Source: Brachionus rotundiformis
Taxonomy: Eukaryota > Rotifera > Eurotatoria > Ploima > Brachionidae
Direction: 5' to 3'
DNA: 64,000 bases
Assembly: GCA_016802295.1 (NCBI GenBank)
Contig: JAESIW010000118.1
Coordinates: forward strand, 684,931-748,930
Part shown: positions 24,381 through 36,688 of the stretch, one piece after another
Position numbering within the stretch: position 1 is the first letter of the stretch
Layout of the letters: each line of letters begins with the position of its first letter
The notes under the pieces: model-generated
Seen by the model: only the letters and a program-made list of their open reading frames with translations
Told to the model about the DNA's origin: nothing
The model's database searches: none
Translations under genes and position numbers: made by a program

Positions 24381-27300
24381 GATGACTTTAACAAAAGAAA
24401 TATTTCATTTTTATGCAATTTTTTTATAAAAATTTTTGCTAATCGACCATCGTTTAAATTCAACGCTTTAAATCTAAATTTAAAAATTAATCTATTTTTA
24501 ATAGACCAGAAATTTATCAATCATCGATATTTTCTTGTATTTTATCCAGACTCCAAAACTAAATTTGATGAGAAATTCCAAATTGATCAGAAAATTGTCT
24601 TGAAATTTTGAAACTTAATAATAGATTGAGGATTTTTATAGATTTATTAATACAATAAAATGTTTTTGCCTCTAAATGTTTTCTTTTCAATTTTTAGATA
24701 AAAAATAATTATCTAGAAAAACCAAACTTGATGGATTCTCATTAATTCTTTTGAATTGAGTAATCAATCAAATAAATCAGAATATAAGTAATTTGAGAAT
24801 TTATTAAATCATTTTTAATTTTTAAGTAATTAATTTTACAAGTATATCGACTTACAAATCTGATCATACTGTTCACTCTTGGTTGCATAATACTTTTTAC
24901 AAATAGCTCATTTGTTAAATAAAGTAGATTTTTGGATAGAAATGATTAAGTTTGCTCCAAAAATGTTTTTAATGCTAATAATTCTGCTTCCAAATAATAA
25001 TATCGATCTATATAAAATTAATTAGTAAAAAGAAAGTTTATTTTTAAATAAAATATATTTTGATAATTTGAATTGTTAGATGTTAGAAAAAGTTTAATTC
25101 TAATTCGAAAAACTAAAATAAAGTTATTAAGTTAGTAAGCTAACTAAAATGCCAATTACAATCCTAAAAAAATAATATCTGTATTCTAGTCTAAAAAGGC
25201 GTTTTAATATTGTCATTTCTTAAAACTCTAACCCTTTATGATTATGTCAGATAATCGATAAATATCAAATAAATTCATAAAGTAATTTTTTCTTATACTC
25301 GAATATAATTGAGAATGGCAAAAACAAATAATATGCTCACTTATTCGAATAAAACCATATGCAAATCGATTAAGAAAACAAACATATTTACCGACTTGAT
25401 TTTAATTTGTTACGAAATTTCAAGCAAACGCCGAATTTTCCGATCCAATAGTCAATCAATACAAATACTTTTGATATCTGAATTATTATGTTTCTGCTCG
25501 ATTATCATTTTCCAATTAATGTCGTCAATAACATTATCCTAACTTTTTAGATAGTTCTAGCATTTTTTCTTAATTAATAATAGTTGTTTCATAAACAGTT
25601 CAAAATAATAATAGTTAATAATTGAATATTAATTATAATTTGAAATCTAGTTTCTATTTTTGCGATATTAAAATTGGATTGAAATATTAATTTTTTTTGT
25701 AATAGAATTTTAAATGTTATATCACGTACAAGCTACTCGAGACTGTCATGAAATACCTTTTCAAATATTAGACTATATAAATATAGAATTTACATACTTG
25801 AATTTAATTAAAAGAAAGAACATATGTATATTATTTTTAGATGTAAAATATCGATGGTATGCTTGGTTGTCGAAAAACTCATCAAAATGATCAATCAATT
25901 TGAATTTTTATCTATGATTAAGATGAATGAAAATAAAAATAGCCAGTAAATCAATTGTTATGATGTCCAAATTAATGCGCTTATGCTTTGTAAATATTGA
26001 ACTATAGATTCAACCAAAGTAAGTTATAAGAAATGGACTCAACCCTTGACACCTAAATGAAATTCATGTATAATGTTTTGATTAATTTCAATTTATTTTT
26101 CATAAAAAAGAATAGATAATTGTTTACAATACTTGAACGATTCATCATTATTTACTGACATGATAATAAATCTACTTGGAAAATTAATTTTTATAAACAA
26201 TGGTAGGAATTTTATCTTTGACTTTAGCTCGAAAAATAAACAATCAACTTGCAATTTTATTTAGGCAAATAGTCTTTTTGAAATTTATATTCTTGTTTAA
26301 ATGGCTGAATAGCTTGAAAGATAAATTAATTTAAAATTATCCATTAATAAGAAAAAAAATTTATTTGTATAGAGTAAACAAAACGTTTTTAATTAGCAGT
26401 GAATGAGCCGATTTTAGATGTGGGCAGATCGATACGCGTCCTATTCTCATTTTTGGATCGGATATTTGATTCTAAACTTTGCAAACGATAGAACTGTTTT
26501 TTCTTGATAAACCGAGCTATTATAGAAAATTTAATCAATTTTTTATACTTAATTCATTTAAAATATGATCAATTCATATGTTTATCTAATTCAAGTAGCT
26601 AATTTTCAAATAGAATTCAGCTGACCCAATCTAATTCCTTAGTGCTATTAAAATCATAAAGATACATCAAACGTTTTTTTCTATCTGATTCCACTTTTTG
26701 AAAAATTCTCTAGCTGAGTACAACCCTAAATCATGCTAATTTTAAATAAGTAAATACTTTAAATTGATATCAGAAAACAAAACTGATTCGGATAAAAAGA
26801 ACATGATTTAATCGCTTAAAATAAAGGTAATTACGTGTAAAATTATTTTGAAAACTTTTCATTAAAATACCAAAATATTAATTAAAATATTCATTTGTAC
26901 CATTTCTTTTCATTTCTGATTTATAACACTTAAGAATTGAATACTAAGTGATTAAAACCATGTTTAAAATCATGAAATATAATCATAAAAATTAATTTAT
27001 TATTTTAAAATAAAATACAAAAAGACTAGTTTGAATACGATTTAATTTATTTCTTTTTGATTGAACTATTAAGAAATACTCAGACCACTTATTTCCAATG
27101 CCAATTAGTAATTCATTAGATTTAAAGCAAATAGCATCGCGATAAATACTAACTTTTTGAAATTAGATTTAAAATATAATTTTTTTCCAGGAGGACGAGT
27201 TAATAAGAAGATCTTATAATAATTTAAATTTTTAAATTTGATTTTTGCTAAACAATTTAAAAATGTTCACTTTTTGACAAGAAAAGAAATTACTGTCTGA

Positions 27301-29439
27301 AATTATTTTTTGATAAAAAATAAATCAGAAATATTTTTACTTAAAAATATTAAACAAATTATTATGAAATTTTGTTTGTTTCAAATTTTTGTGAATTTTG
27401 TATCATAAAAATAAACTGTAAGTGGAATTAACAATTTTTCCCACAACTAAAAGTGAAAACTTAATATTTTTGTTTAAGAAGAACTAAAAAATAAAATTAA
27501 TTAAAAATAAAGTTTTTGAATATCATGTGTTCTAGAAAATAATTTTTAAAATTTACGAATTTAATTTATTTTCTTTGGATTCTCGATTTAATTAAATAAC
27601 TAAATAATTTCAAAAGAATCTATAAACATAAAAATATCAAAAAATACAAGTAAATTTTTTGTTTATCCCCTGTAAACAGCTTAAGGTCAATGTTGCTTCT
27701 TCAGGATTTTTTTTGGATATGTCTGGAAAAAATTCTCCTCTTAAATAATTTGTATTGTTTACTGATTTATAGATTATATAATTAAAAAATCAAAGTTCCA
27801 TTTGAATGCTATATTAATTTTTCTGAATTAAAAATATATTCATAAAAATAAATTCAATAATATAACATATTTAGCAAACTCAACAATATATTTTCAAACC
27901 TTCTAATTCATGGATAAATTAGATATGTTTCTAAACCATTTAATTAAAAATCTGGTCAAATCCTATTGACACGCGTGCCTTTGAAACCTTGCAAATCTTC
28001 GAAAGCGTTATATAGAAATTTAATTATCATTGAAGCAAAGACAGTAATAAAAAATTTCATCTAAATTTATCACAAATAGATGAGTGAAAAAAAACTGAAT
28101 TTAATTGATCAGATTTTTGAAAGACTTTCAAAAAAGGTGAATTTGATAAATAAAATCATGCTTTTCGGCATTTTATTATTTCTCTTAAAACTTATAGATC
28201 CTCCATATCGATAAATATATTGATTTTTTAACTTGACGTACATTTATAAACAAAAAATCACGATCCCCCACTTGAAAATTTCTTGATAATATTAAAAAAA
28301 TTCATCAGCTAATATTTTCGGATATTTAGAGATATTTTAAAGTAAGCTTAAAACACTGGAGTAAAAATTTATATGGTTACAATTATTTGAGTATTCTATT
28401 TCAGAAAATAATTTAATTGAAAAATTATCGAAGAATCGAGAGATATGGCTATAGGCTTAATTTTAAATTTTGCCAAATTCAAAACTAGATAAGAAAGATA
28501 TATATTTTGAGTATTTCAAAAATGAAGGATATGCCTTGTTAAATTCAGGCGCAATTATCATATTAGGCTACAAAAACGGCAAGAGAAATAACAAATATCA
28601 AAATTAGCAATTTTGACTGCATTATTTATAAGATTACTAATTAATCTTTAAAATATTTGATTGAAATAATATCGAGTTTTTGCTATCCTTCATCTTTTCG
28701 TATTATTTCTTGGTATCATTTTCTTCGTTAAATCTTTATTAATGAGTGAAAAATCTCGATTCTCTCGAATATTCCAATTAAAATTTTGATTGATAAATTT
28801 GATATAATAGCTACATAGACAAATGACAATTTAGCATATCGAAATTATTTAAACATCGATTTTTCTTTATTCATGATCATTTAACAGTCAATTATTTAAA
28901 AAAAAAGCATGGAATTCGAAATTTCATTAGGATCATTAAATTCTAATTTATATCAAAAATATTATTAAAACATGATTAACGAAAAAAAAATTTAAATTAT
29001 CAGAAAAACGACAAAATGGTTATGGAGTTTTAAATATGTTGAAAATTGATGAAAAATTTCTGACTCTAAAAAGATTTTGATGTTATTTTATTTAGTTCGA
29101 AATTCATTTTGTTAGACTATTTACTTTACAAAATTTTGCCCTTAATTAATTATATACAAAATTTTTGCTAAATCAGTTTAATTAAATTTTTCCGAAGGAA
29201 CTTGACGTCGGTTAATCCTAGGAATCAAATTTTTTTTTGATTAACTGATTAATTACGTTCCCTAATATTCAATCCCAAATTTCTTAGGATTAAAATAAAT
29301 GGTTTTGACCTAAACAGAAAATTTTCATTTTTTACTTTTCATTTTAATGTATTCGAGTGATTTTAATTGAAAGTTTACAACAATACCACACCTTCTGTGA
29401 TTTCTCTCAAAAAGACATAGTATATCTCTTGTTGGCGTC
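24381..29439. other. 5 kb gene-poor region upstream of neurexin
   Basis: AT-rich DNA with only short chance frames, for example a 77-codon frame at 25309 with no recognisable domain. Neurexin 5' UTR and promoter elements presumably lie in its left part. No RNA gene or intact mobile element was seen. Confidence 0.6.
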
Positions 29440-29913
29440 TATGTAATTCCTGATCGTTCTATCTTTCTTTGCACTTGCCGGTGACTATCGAAGAGCTCTG
29501 TTTGGTATTCATGTTATTTTGCATTTACTTATTGGTTCTGAAATTTTTCGTTTGTTTGGATCGTCATTTGGATCTATTTTAGGCTAGTGGATCACAAATA
29601 TCCTCCTTAGAATTTCAAAGGTATTTAGGCGCTTTCTCTCAGATTCGGGCAATCATCAGTGTTTAAGTTTATTTTTTTACTAAAGTTGCTTGACTTTCAT
29701 ATTGATAAAAGAGGCACCTTTTGCTTTTATTAGTATATTCTTAATGTCTTTATGGCTTCCTATCGCTGCATTTGTAGTGCTTCCCAAATTTGTAAATTCG
29801 CTTACACATTCGATTTGTGACCATTCTGTAAACATCAATTCTAGTCTTTCAGGGAATCTTTTAGACTTTGTCTGTAAGATTAGACGATAATTATTCTTCT
29901 GATTTGTGACCAT
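29440..29913 (-). mobile_element. RTE-like LINE remnant (3' end of ORF2)
   Basis: The minus strand reads RLILQTKSKRFPERLELMF, then FTNLGSTTNAAIGSHKDIKN and IKAKGASFINMKVKQL. This matches the 'F.YLGS.......DI..RI.KA...F..L' block downstream of the RT domain in RTE-type elements. Below 29680, other frames give FEILRRIFVIHWP and SEPISKCKIT, like the later LRRI....I......I block. Stops and frame changes show that it is dead. The endonuclease and RT core are absent. Confidence 0.6.
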
Positions 29914-30400
29914 ATTGTAAATACAATGATCGATATAAATACCACACTATTCTAGTGGTGAGATTATGGTCTAAAGGTTTTGAATTGAAAATTTTGCTGT
30001 ATTATTACTCTTAACTACACTTACATTTAAAATAACTTCAAAAAAGATAGTTTTCTTATACTAATTTCAAATTTTAATTTTGAAAATCGATATCTTTATT
30101 TTACCTACTATTCAAGGAATTTGAAATAAAATTTTTAAATTTAATCAATTGATTATATCAAATTTTATTAAAACAAATAAATACTTGTATGAATAAAAAC
30201 AAAAATTCAAAAAAATAACAATAAATATACTATATTATTTGTATTTTAAATATAAATGTTAATCACCTGATCCAATTAATATTTGTTTTAAAAAAGTTCT
30301 GGTATGATATAAAATTTTACAAATTTGACTTTTGATTTACTTGAGCGATAATTGTTTGAATTTATAATCTCAACAACAGATAAAAATAGATTAAGTAAAT
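29914..30400. other. Intergenic spacer 3' of PPP1R37
   Basis: About 490 AT-rich bases, probably including the PPP1R37 3' UTR. No gene is visible. Confidence 0.5.
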
Positions 30401-32709
30401 TTAAAGTAGAATTTCATTAGACAATTCTTCGCTTAATTGACTATTAGTAAGTTGGCTAGCAAATAAAGGATCGTTGTAATTTTGTTTTTGAACAGGCGTT
30501 GTTTCAGGCGTTAAAATTTCTACATTATTTGATAACAAATTATTTGAAGTATCTAAAAAATAACTATCTAAATCTAACTGTCTCTCTATTGTATCTATTA
30601 GTTCATTTATTATATTTTTGACTTCAAATTGGTCAAAATCAAGCTTTTTTTTGCATAAGAAACTCGGATTGTTGGTATTTTCATCATAATTTAAAGGTGT
30701 TGATTTGCAAATGATCTTATCAAAATCAGCTGGATTTAAGGTCAAGTCTTGCTCTATGAATTGAAAATCCTCGAGTGTCTCTTTTTTATCAAATTCAGAT
30801 TTGTCCTCAATGTTACCATTTTCCATGTTGAATAAATTAATTATGTCTTCATTTGGATGAATCGGTGAATGTAAGTTAGGACTGTTCGTATGATACGTAC
30901 GATTAAGAATTTTTTTTAAGAGCTCATCATCTTTAGCAATTATGTCTATATCCTCCTCGGTACTTATATTAACCGAACTTGTTGAACTGTTATTTTCTAT
31001 TGATGGCGATTTACTCAATTCATTAGAGTCTTGTAATTTGACATAATCATCTTCTTCGTCGATACGCTGATTATCTTTTAATAATGCTTCGTTCTTTTCT
31101 CTCTCTCGGCGATTACTTAAACAGCATTCATTTATATCTTGAATTAAGCGTTTCGAAGTTTCAACACTGTCTCTTATCTTTAAACAAAATTTAATCAGAA
31201 TTTGGAAGCTATTTTAAGGATTTAATAATTAAAATGTTCTTACACTGTTCTCTTTTTTTGGCTCACGATCTAAATCTATTCGATCTATAGTTTTATTGAA
31301 TTTGATCGAAGACGCTAAAGCCATTAGTCCTCCTAGACGAATATCATTTTCCCTTAAATCTAGTCGCTTCAGCATACGTGTTTCTGCTATGAATTCTGCC
31401 AGTGCAATAACCCCCTCGTCAGTAATTTTAACTTTGTTCAAAATCAAACATTCAATTTTTTTATTTACAATTAGTGCTTCTTTAAGCTCTAGAATGGACT
31501 CATTTGTTAAAGAGTTATTACTTATGTTCAAGTTAATCAAAGTGCAATTATGTATCAAAGCTTTACATATATATGTACAACCAACAGTTGTAATGCTATT
31601 ATTGGCAACACATAGACTTTTAAGGCCAGATTTAGTCGAATTAATATCCGATCGTTCACTAAGACTCATACAAATTGTCGCTATGCCAGCATCTTGAAGA
31701 TTATTGTTTTTTAAGTCAATCAACTCTAGGAATTTGTTTTCTTTGATTATGTTGGCGATTGATTGACCGTCTTGAGGTTGAATTTTATTATCACATAAAT
31801 AAAGTTCTTTAATATTTTCGTTGTCTCTAAGTGCTGTACTAAGAATAGACAAAAATCGACTGTTTATATTCGAATTCTCCAAATGTACAATTTTTAAGCT
31901 TTGCGCAAAACGAAAAGATCTAGCTAAATATGTAAAGTATATCAATTCAGTAAATATTAGATATTTTAATTCAACAGTTTCAAGAGAGGCGCTTTTTTTA
32001 ATATATTTAGACAATTCTTGCCACCCAAAAAGACCAAATCCTTTAACATTGGTTAATATTAATCTCTCGCATGTATCGTAATAGTCAAGAATTTCGAAGA
32101 GAATAGCGCCAGTAGTGTCATCTTCGAAGGATGAAGACTCTAAATCTATTGTTTTAAATGACAAACGCTTGAAGATTTCTTCTATCGATTCCATTTGTTT
32201 TGAGTCAAGCTTTTCACCTTAAAAAAATTTATTTATCGACAAAAATAAATAATTTTTAACATACTTTTTAAATTAAGCACATTGACTTTTTCTCCATTTA
32301 TGCACTCTATTTCCTGGAGAGCTTTTAGTTGGGTAACGAGACGATTAAGGGGTCGAGTTTTGTGTCGATCACATGATTTTAAATAGGATTCTAATAAATC
32401 GTTAGTTGAATATTTACCAGGTATCCAACCAGTCTTTGGCGCTTCAGAATAATCTTTGATTATTTTTTCATCTTCTGGAAATTTAACTTGTTTTTTGACA
32501 CAATTAGTATTCGATTTAAGGCTTGATTTAATTTTTCTATGATTTGAATTTGTCTCTAGGAAACCAGTTTCGTTAAAAAAGAGAATATCTTTTTGTTGAG
32601 GTGCTTGAAGAATAAGTGAATTGTCGGTTTGAGGCATCGAATACTGACTTTCGGTCAAACTTGTTGCAAATTTTTTAGCTTTATTAGTAAATTCAATAAT
32701 AAAACTCAT
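30401..32709 (-). CDS. PPP1R37: PPP1R37-like protein phosphatase 1 regulatory LRR protein
   Basis: Three exons (32709-32265, 32217-31244, 31177-30401) join in phase to 731 residues. The family (also called LRRC68) binds and restrains protein phosphatase 1. The N-terminal part has KKQVKFPEDE at about residues 72-81. The QVKF piece is an RVxF-type PP1-docking motif placed as in vertebrate PPP1R37 (KRVSFPSDE). Next come SEKLDSKQMESIEEIFKRLS across the first junction and a ribonuclease-inhibitor type LRR array (LKIVHLENSNIN, IKELYLCDNKIQ, LELIDLKNNNLQDAGIATIC). The array ends with the strongly conserved AEFIAETRMLKRLDLRENDI and RIDLDREPKKE. A short helical segment with NRREREK follows, then a long acidic Ser/Asn-rich tail without known domains. 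A tRNA-Trp gene lies 223 bases upstream on the same strand. Confidence 0.88.
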
Positions 32710-32932
32710 TTAATCATGTGCAATAAAAAAATGCAAAGCCTTAATAGCTTACCTTAATAGAAATTATCTTTAATATTATTTTCGTGTTTTAATCAAATTT
32801 TTATGTACTTGTGATCATCAAAAATTTTAGTATAATTATTTATTTTTTATTAAAGCATTTAATATTTATTTTGATTGAATTCAAAATGAATTGACATTAT
32901 TTTTGTCTTGGTAGTTAAAGATGAAAAAAATT

Positions 32933-33005
32933 TGACCCCGACGTGACTCGAACACGCAACCTTCTGATCTGGAGTCAGACGCGCTACCAATTGCGCCACG
33001 AAGTC
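32933..33005 (-). tRNA. trnW(cca): tRNA-Trp (CCA), copy 1
   Basis: 73 bases. The acceptor stem is GACTTCG with CGGGGTC. The D-arm reads GCGCAATTGGTAGCGC and the anticodon arm is TCTGA-CTCCAGA-TCAGA with anticodon CCA. The T-arm is GCGTG-TTCGAGT-CACGT. CCA is not encoded, and a run of seven T on the minus strand (32930-32924) is the Pol III terminator. The copy is identical to those at 40587 and 45426. Confidence 0.97.
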
Positions 33006-33213
33006 TCCATTGTTCATCAATTATTTTTTAAAATTTGATTACTTAATTTATTCATGATTTATTAAAATCTTTCTTATTACGCAAATCTAAATTATAAATC
33101 GATGGTTAAATTAATAAATAAATATAAAAAAATATTTCTTTTATTTTAATTACTATAAAAAATTTAAAATTTAAATAATTCGAGACAATTAAAAAAATAA
33201 TATGAAATTAATT

Positions 33214-34048
33214 TCATTGTTCATTTAAATTCTCGGCATTGAATTCTTTGGTTAAAAACTGTTGCAAAGTTGGTCCATTTTTCCCCATTGGATCAGATGC
33301 TACCAAAAAAAGATCTCCTACAAACATAAATTGAAGTAAACTTAAAAATGATTATTTGAAAAGACAAAAAATTAAAACTAGTAAAAATAAACTTTGTTTC
33401 AACTAGGTGTTTCCATTCTGGTTTTTCTACCTTAATATCACAAAAATTATCATTCGAAACAATGACCGCATTAAAGTATTGAGCCGCTTCAAGAATGAAC
33501 CGATCATCATAAGGTACTATCAGCTTACCATTAAGATATCTTGATGGTGTGAAGCATAAAAAACCTTTTGCTTCAAGTTCATCAAATATCTCAAATTCTT
33601 TTGATTCGAATCTTCGATATCTTGGTACAAGAACTTTTACATCGTTATGACCTCTATTTACAAAAAAATTGACCGCCAATTTAAGACCATTTGCTGAAAA
33701 GCTTTTTATTCCATGACTAAAAATTCATTTAAAACAAATATTAAAATTTATAAATGACCCTTACGCCATTCCAACATTATTTCCATCTATGATAACATAT
33801 TTATGCTTAACCGATTTGTTTTCTTTTTCATGCCTATCAACTTGTGAAATTGAGTGTGTAGTTTGTATGGTTTTTAAATTTGAAGAAATATTAGATTTTG
33901 AATCATTTATTAATTTATTATCGATTTTGGAGTCAAAATTATAGTTCTGAAGTCTCTTTTTTTCATTTGACTTTGGATAATTTCTCCTTCTTCTTTTTTT
34001 GAAGCCTTCAGATACTAATAGATTTTTCTTTAAATATTTACGAGACAT
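33214..34048 (-). CDS. NYN/PIN-like endoribonuclease related to Regnase (ZC3H12) and N4BP1
   Basis: Exons 34048-33765, 33716-33379 and 33317-33214 give 241 residues. The first ~80 residues are basic (Lys/Arg/Asn-rich) and could bind RNA or direct nuclear entry. The NYN ribonuclease fold follows: YVIIDGNNVGMAHG at the first junction, then AVNFFVNRGHNDVKVLVPRY, FLCFTPSRYLNGKLIVPYDD, IVSNDNFCDI and DPMGKNGPTLQQFL at the end. The catalytic acidic residues of the Regnase family are present: Asp of IIDGNN, the DD of PYDDRF, and Asp of SNDNF. The protein ends right after the fold. The CCCH zinc finger that follows the nuclease domain in ZC3H12A-D is absent, so it is a short Regnase-like enzyme. The second donor (ACTA/gtttta) is weak and the least certain join. 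Confidence 0.82.
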
Positions 34049-34938
34049 AATTTAAGAAATTTTGACTATTTTGTCTAATATATATTGGTCTTAATTGGAA
34101 TTATCTTGAAATCTTTGGATCCAGAACTGCGCTACCAAAATTCCAATTTTTAAAGATAATCCAAAATATGGTAATTTTATTGTGTTTGAATCAAATATTA
34201 AAAACCAATAAATTGAAAATCAATTAATTCAAATCAATTTGTTTATGTGATTAATTTTTATTTTGTTGGTTTCATTGTTATTTTAAATTTTTGAAATAAA
34301 ATTTTTGATGTAAATCTAAAATTTTCCTCGTCCAATGGTTAAATTTTTTGTCTTAATGAATTTATTTCTGAAACATAAAAAAATAAAACTGAACATGACT
34401 TTATAATTTTAAAAATAAGTTTATTGAAATAAAATAAATTGCTAATTGACTTTTTAAGTTAAAATGAGAAAAAAATCATTATATCATAAGCTTATCAATA
34501 ATAGTCATTAATTAATTTAATTAAAAAATATTTAATTTAATTTTAATAAAAAAACAAAATTTCGAAAAAAAACGAAAACAGTCAATTAAAAGAGAAGAGA
34601 AAACAAATCGATTCGAATTTAGTTTGGTATATGAATGGAAAAGTTTTTGACCAAGCCTATCTGATTTGCGAAAACTTTATTAAATGACGAAACAGAAAAA
34701 GTTTTAAAAATTCTTTTTAAAAAATTGTCATATTTTTTGTTCATGCGCCATGATTGTAAGCTGACTTAGATATCTTTTATTTGTACAATTACAATATTAC
34801 TGTTTCAATCAAAAATCAAGTTAAATTCGCGTTTTGATAAGCTATGGCTAATACGGCACTTCATATATACAATTTAAACGTTTTAAAAACTTAAACTTCA
34901 TCTTCGTAATTCATTTAAAATGGCTTAAAAAAATATAT
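34049..34938. other. Intergenic, 3' flank of Ena/VASP and 5' flank of the NYN gene
   Basis: About 890 AT-rich bases with no supported gene. It probably holds the Ena/VASP 3' UTR and the promoter of the NYN nuclease gene. Confidence 0.5.
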
Positions 34939-36688
34939 TTAAATTTGAGTCCATAAAAAAAGATAATTTTTATTATTACTATTTACTATATCTTGTTTAA
35001 ATGTTTGAAGCTCTTTTCGGAACTCAACAATCAATTCTTGCTTTAGTTTGTCATAATTTAATGGGTCAGATGTATGAACTCCGTTAGTTCCATTTGTCGA
35101 TCCATTTACATTACCATTCGTGCCAACATTTGGTGTACTAGTTATTCTAGATTAATTCAAATTAGTTTAAATAAAAATAAAACTATATTTTATTAATTAC
35201 TTTTTAATTGTTTTCGGTGATTCGAAATTCTGGCTCTTGATTCCGTTTACAACAGCACCGAATTGGTTTTTTCCATTTAAATTTCGATTAACTAAACTAG
35301 ACGGTTTACACGAATTGGTATCTACATTATTATCGACACAATTTTTTTGTTCCTTTTCCATTGAATTCTTTTTTTCGATTCTTTGCCGTATTTCGGCCAA
35401 AAAATCAAGTGGACCAGGAGGACCATTACTTTTAACAGTTGAACCAGTTGAACTAGGCTCTGATTCAACTTTTTTAAGCTTGTTGGCTTGAAATTTAGCA
35501 ATTTCACTTATATAATTAGGCTGAGATGGAGCGGTTTGATTTGTTTGAGGCAAAACAGGTGGTGGAGGTGCTGGAGGTGCATTTGAAGCCGAAAAAATAC
35601 TTGTTGGCAAAGGGGGAGGAGGAGGTGGTGGAGCAGTTGATGATGAAGAATGGTTTGGATAGGATGCTGTGTCTGGTATAGTGTCATAGATTTTAGGAGA
35701 ATTAAAATTATCATTAGATTGGTTGTTATTTGGCAAAAGATTAATGTTCAAAGGAGGAGGTGGCGGAGGTGGTATTGGCGAGGACTGATACAATGGAGCC
35801 GATTGTTGTTGCATAATTTGTTGCTGTTGTTGCTGAATAAAATTTCCGTTTGGATAATTGTATCCATCCGAAGACTGGCGCTGATACCCGTTCGTGTAGC
35901 CGTTTTGATTTGTGGGATTATTGACAGAAATCGTTAGACTACCGTTTGAAGATCCTGATGAGGATGATACCGATAAAGGGGGCGTAGGATTACTTGGCTG
36001 CATTCGGTTTTGAATATTGTTATTGTATATTCCATTTAGACTATTTTGGTGATGACCAAGCATTCCATTTATTACACCATTAACATTTGGGTTGTTAATT
36101 ATGTTAAAATTAGGCCTAAAAGTATTATCAATAAGCATTTTTCAATATAACAAATAAATCTAAACAGCCCTACCTGTTAATATTTAAGTTTTCGTTATCT
36201 TCATAGATAGATTGGCTATAATCTGAAGAAGAACCTGCTGATGCTACAGAGCGCTTACCAATTGAGATATTGTCACCGGCATTGCAATTTCCGTTAGAAG
36301 ATGTTGACGAGGCCGAAGATGAAGAAGAAATAGCCAAACGATTCAAGTTTTCAACAGCCATTTTAAGAGTTTGAGTAAACAAATCAGCCTCGTCTTTAGA
36401 TTGAAAATGAAGACCATATACTTGCTTTGAATCACGCCATTGTAAAAATGTTTGATTAGCTTGGTTATACTTGAGGTTTTTTTGTAATGAACAATTGATA
36501 ACTACCTCATGATCTTGAATCTTGCGACCAACCACTCTATAGGTCTGATTTAGTAAGTGCTGGTATATTTGAACCTTGGAAAGACCTGGTGTGGCACCTG
36601 ATGGATTCCATTTTTTATTCAAGTCATCATAAATCATAACATTAGCCTTTGCGCTAACTATCGATTGCTCCGTATTTGTCTGACTCAT
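34939..36688 (-). CDS. ENAH: Ena/VASP actin-elongation protein
   Basis: Exons 36688-36174, 36115-35201 and 35146-34939 give 545 residues. Ena/VASP proteins are recruited to adhesion sites and leading edges, where they lengthen actin filaments. The EVH1 domain spans about residues 10-117 (SIVSAKANVMIYDDLNKKW, YQHLLNQTYRVVGRKIQDHE, QWRDSKQVYGLHFQSKDEA). A Gln/Asn/Ser-rich linker follows. Proline tracts for profilin and SH3 binding lie near residues 285-293, 333-341 and 353-358. Next come a likely G-actin site (EIAKFQANKLKKVE, ~376-388), a likely F-actin site (LDFLAEIRQRIEKKNSMEK, ~407-425) and the tetramerising coiled coil (YDKLKQELIVEFRKELQTF, ~508-526). Animals outside vertebrates usually have one member, so the paralogue symbol is only a label. 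The stop in the last exon is the first in-frame one. A further 3' exon is possible but not needed. Confidence 0.9.

Noticed and set aside
25309..25542. 77-codon plus-strand frame in the gene-poor region
   Set aside because: Composition is random-like, no domain, no neighbouring exons. It is expected by chance in 5 kb.
35237..35937. Plus-strand frames opposite the Ena/VASP proline-rich exon
   Set aside because: Trp/Arg-rich antisense shadow of proline codons, not a gene.
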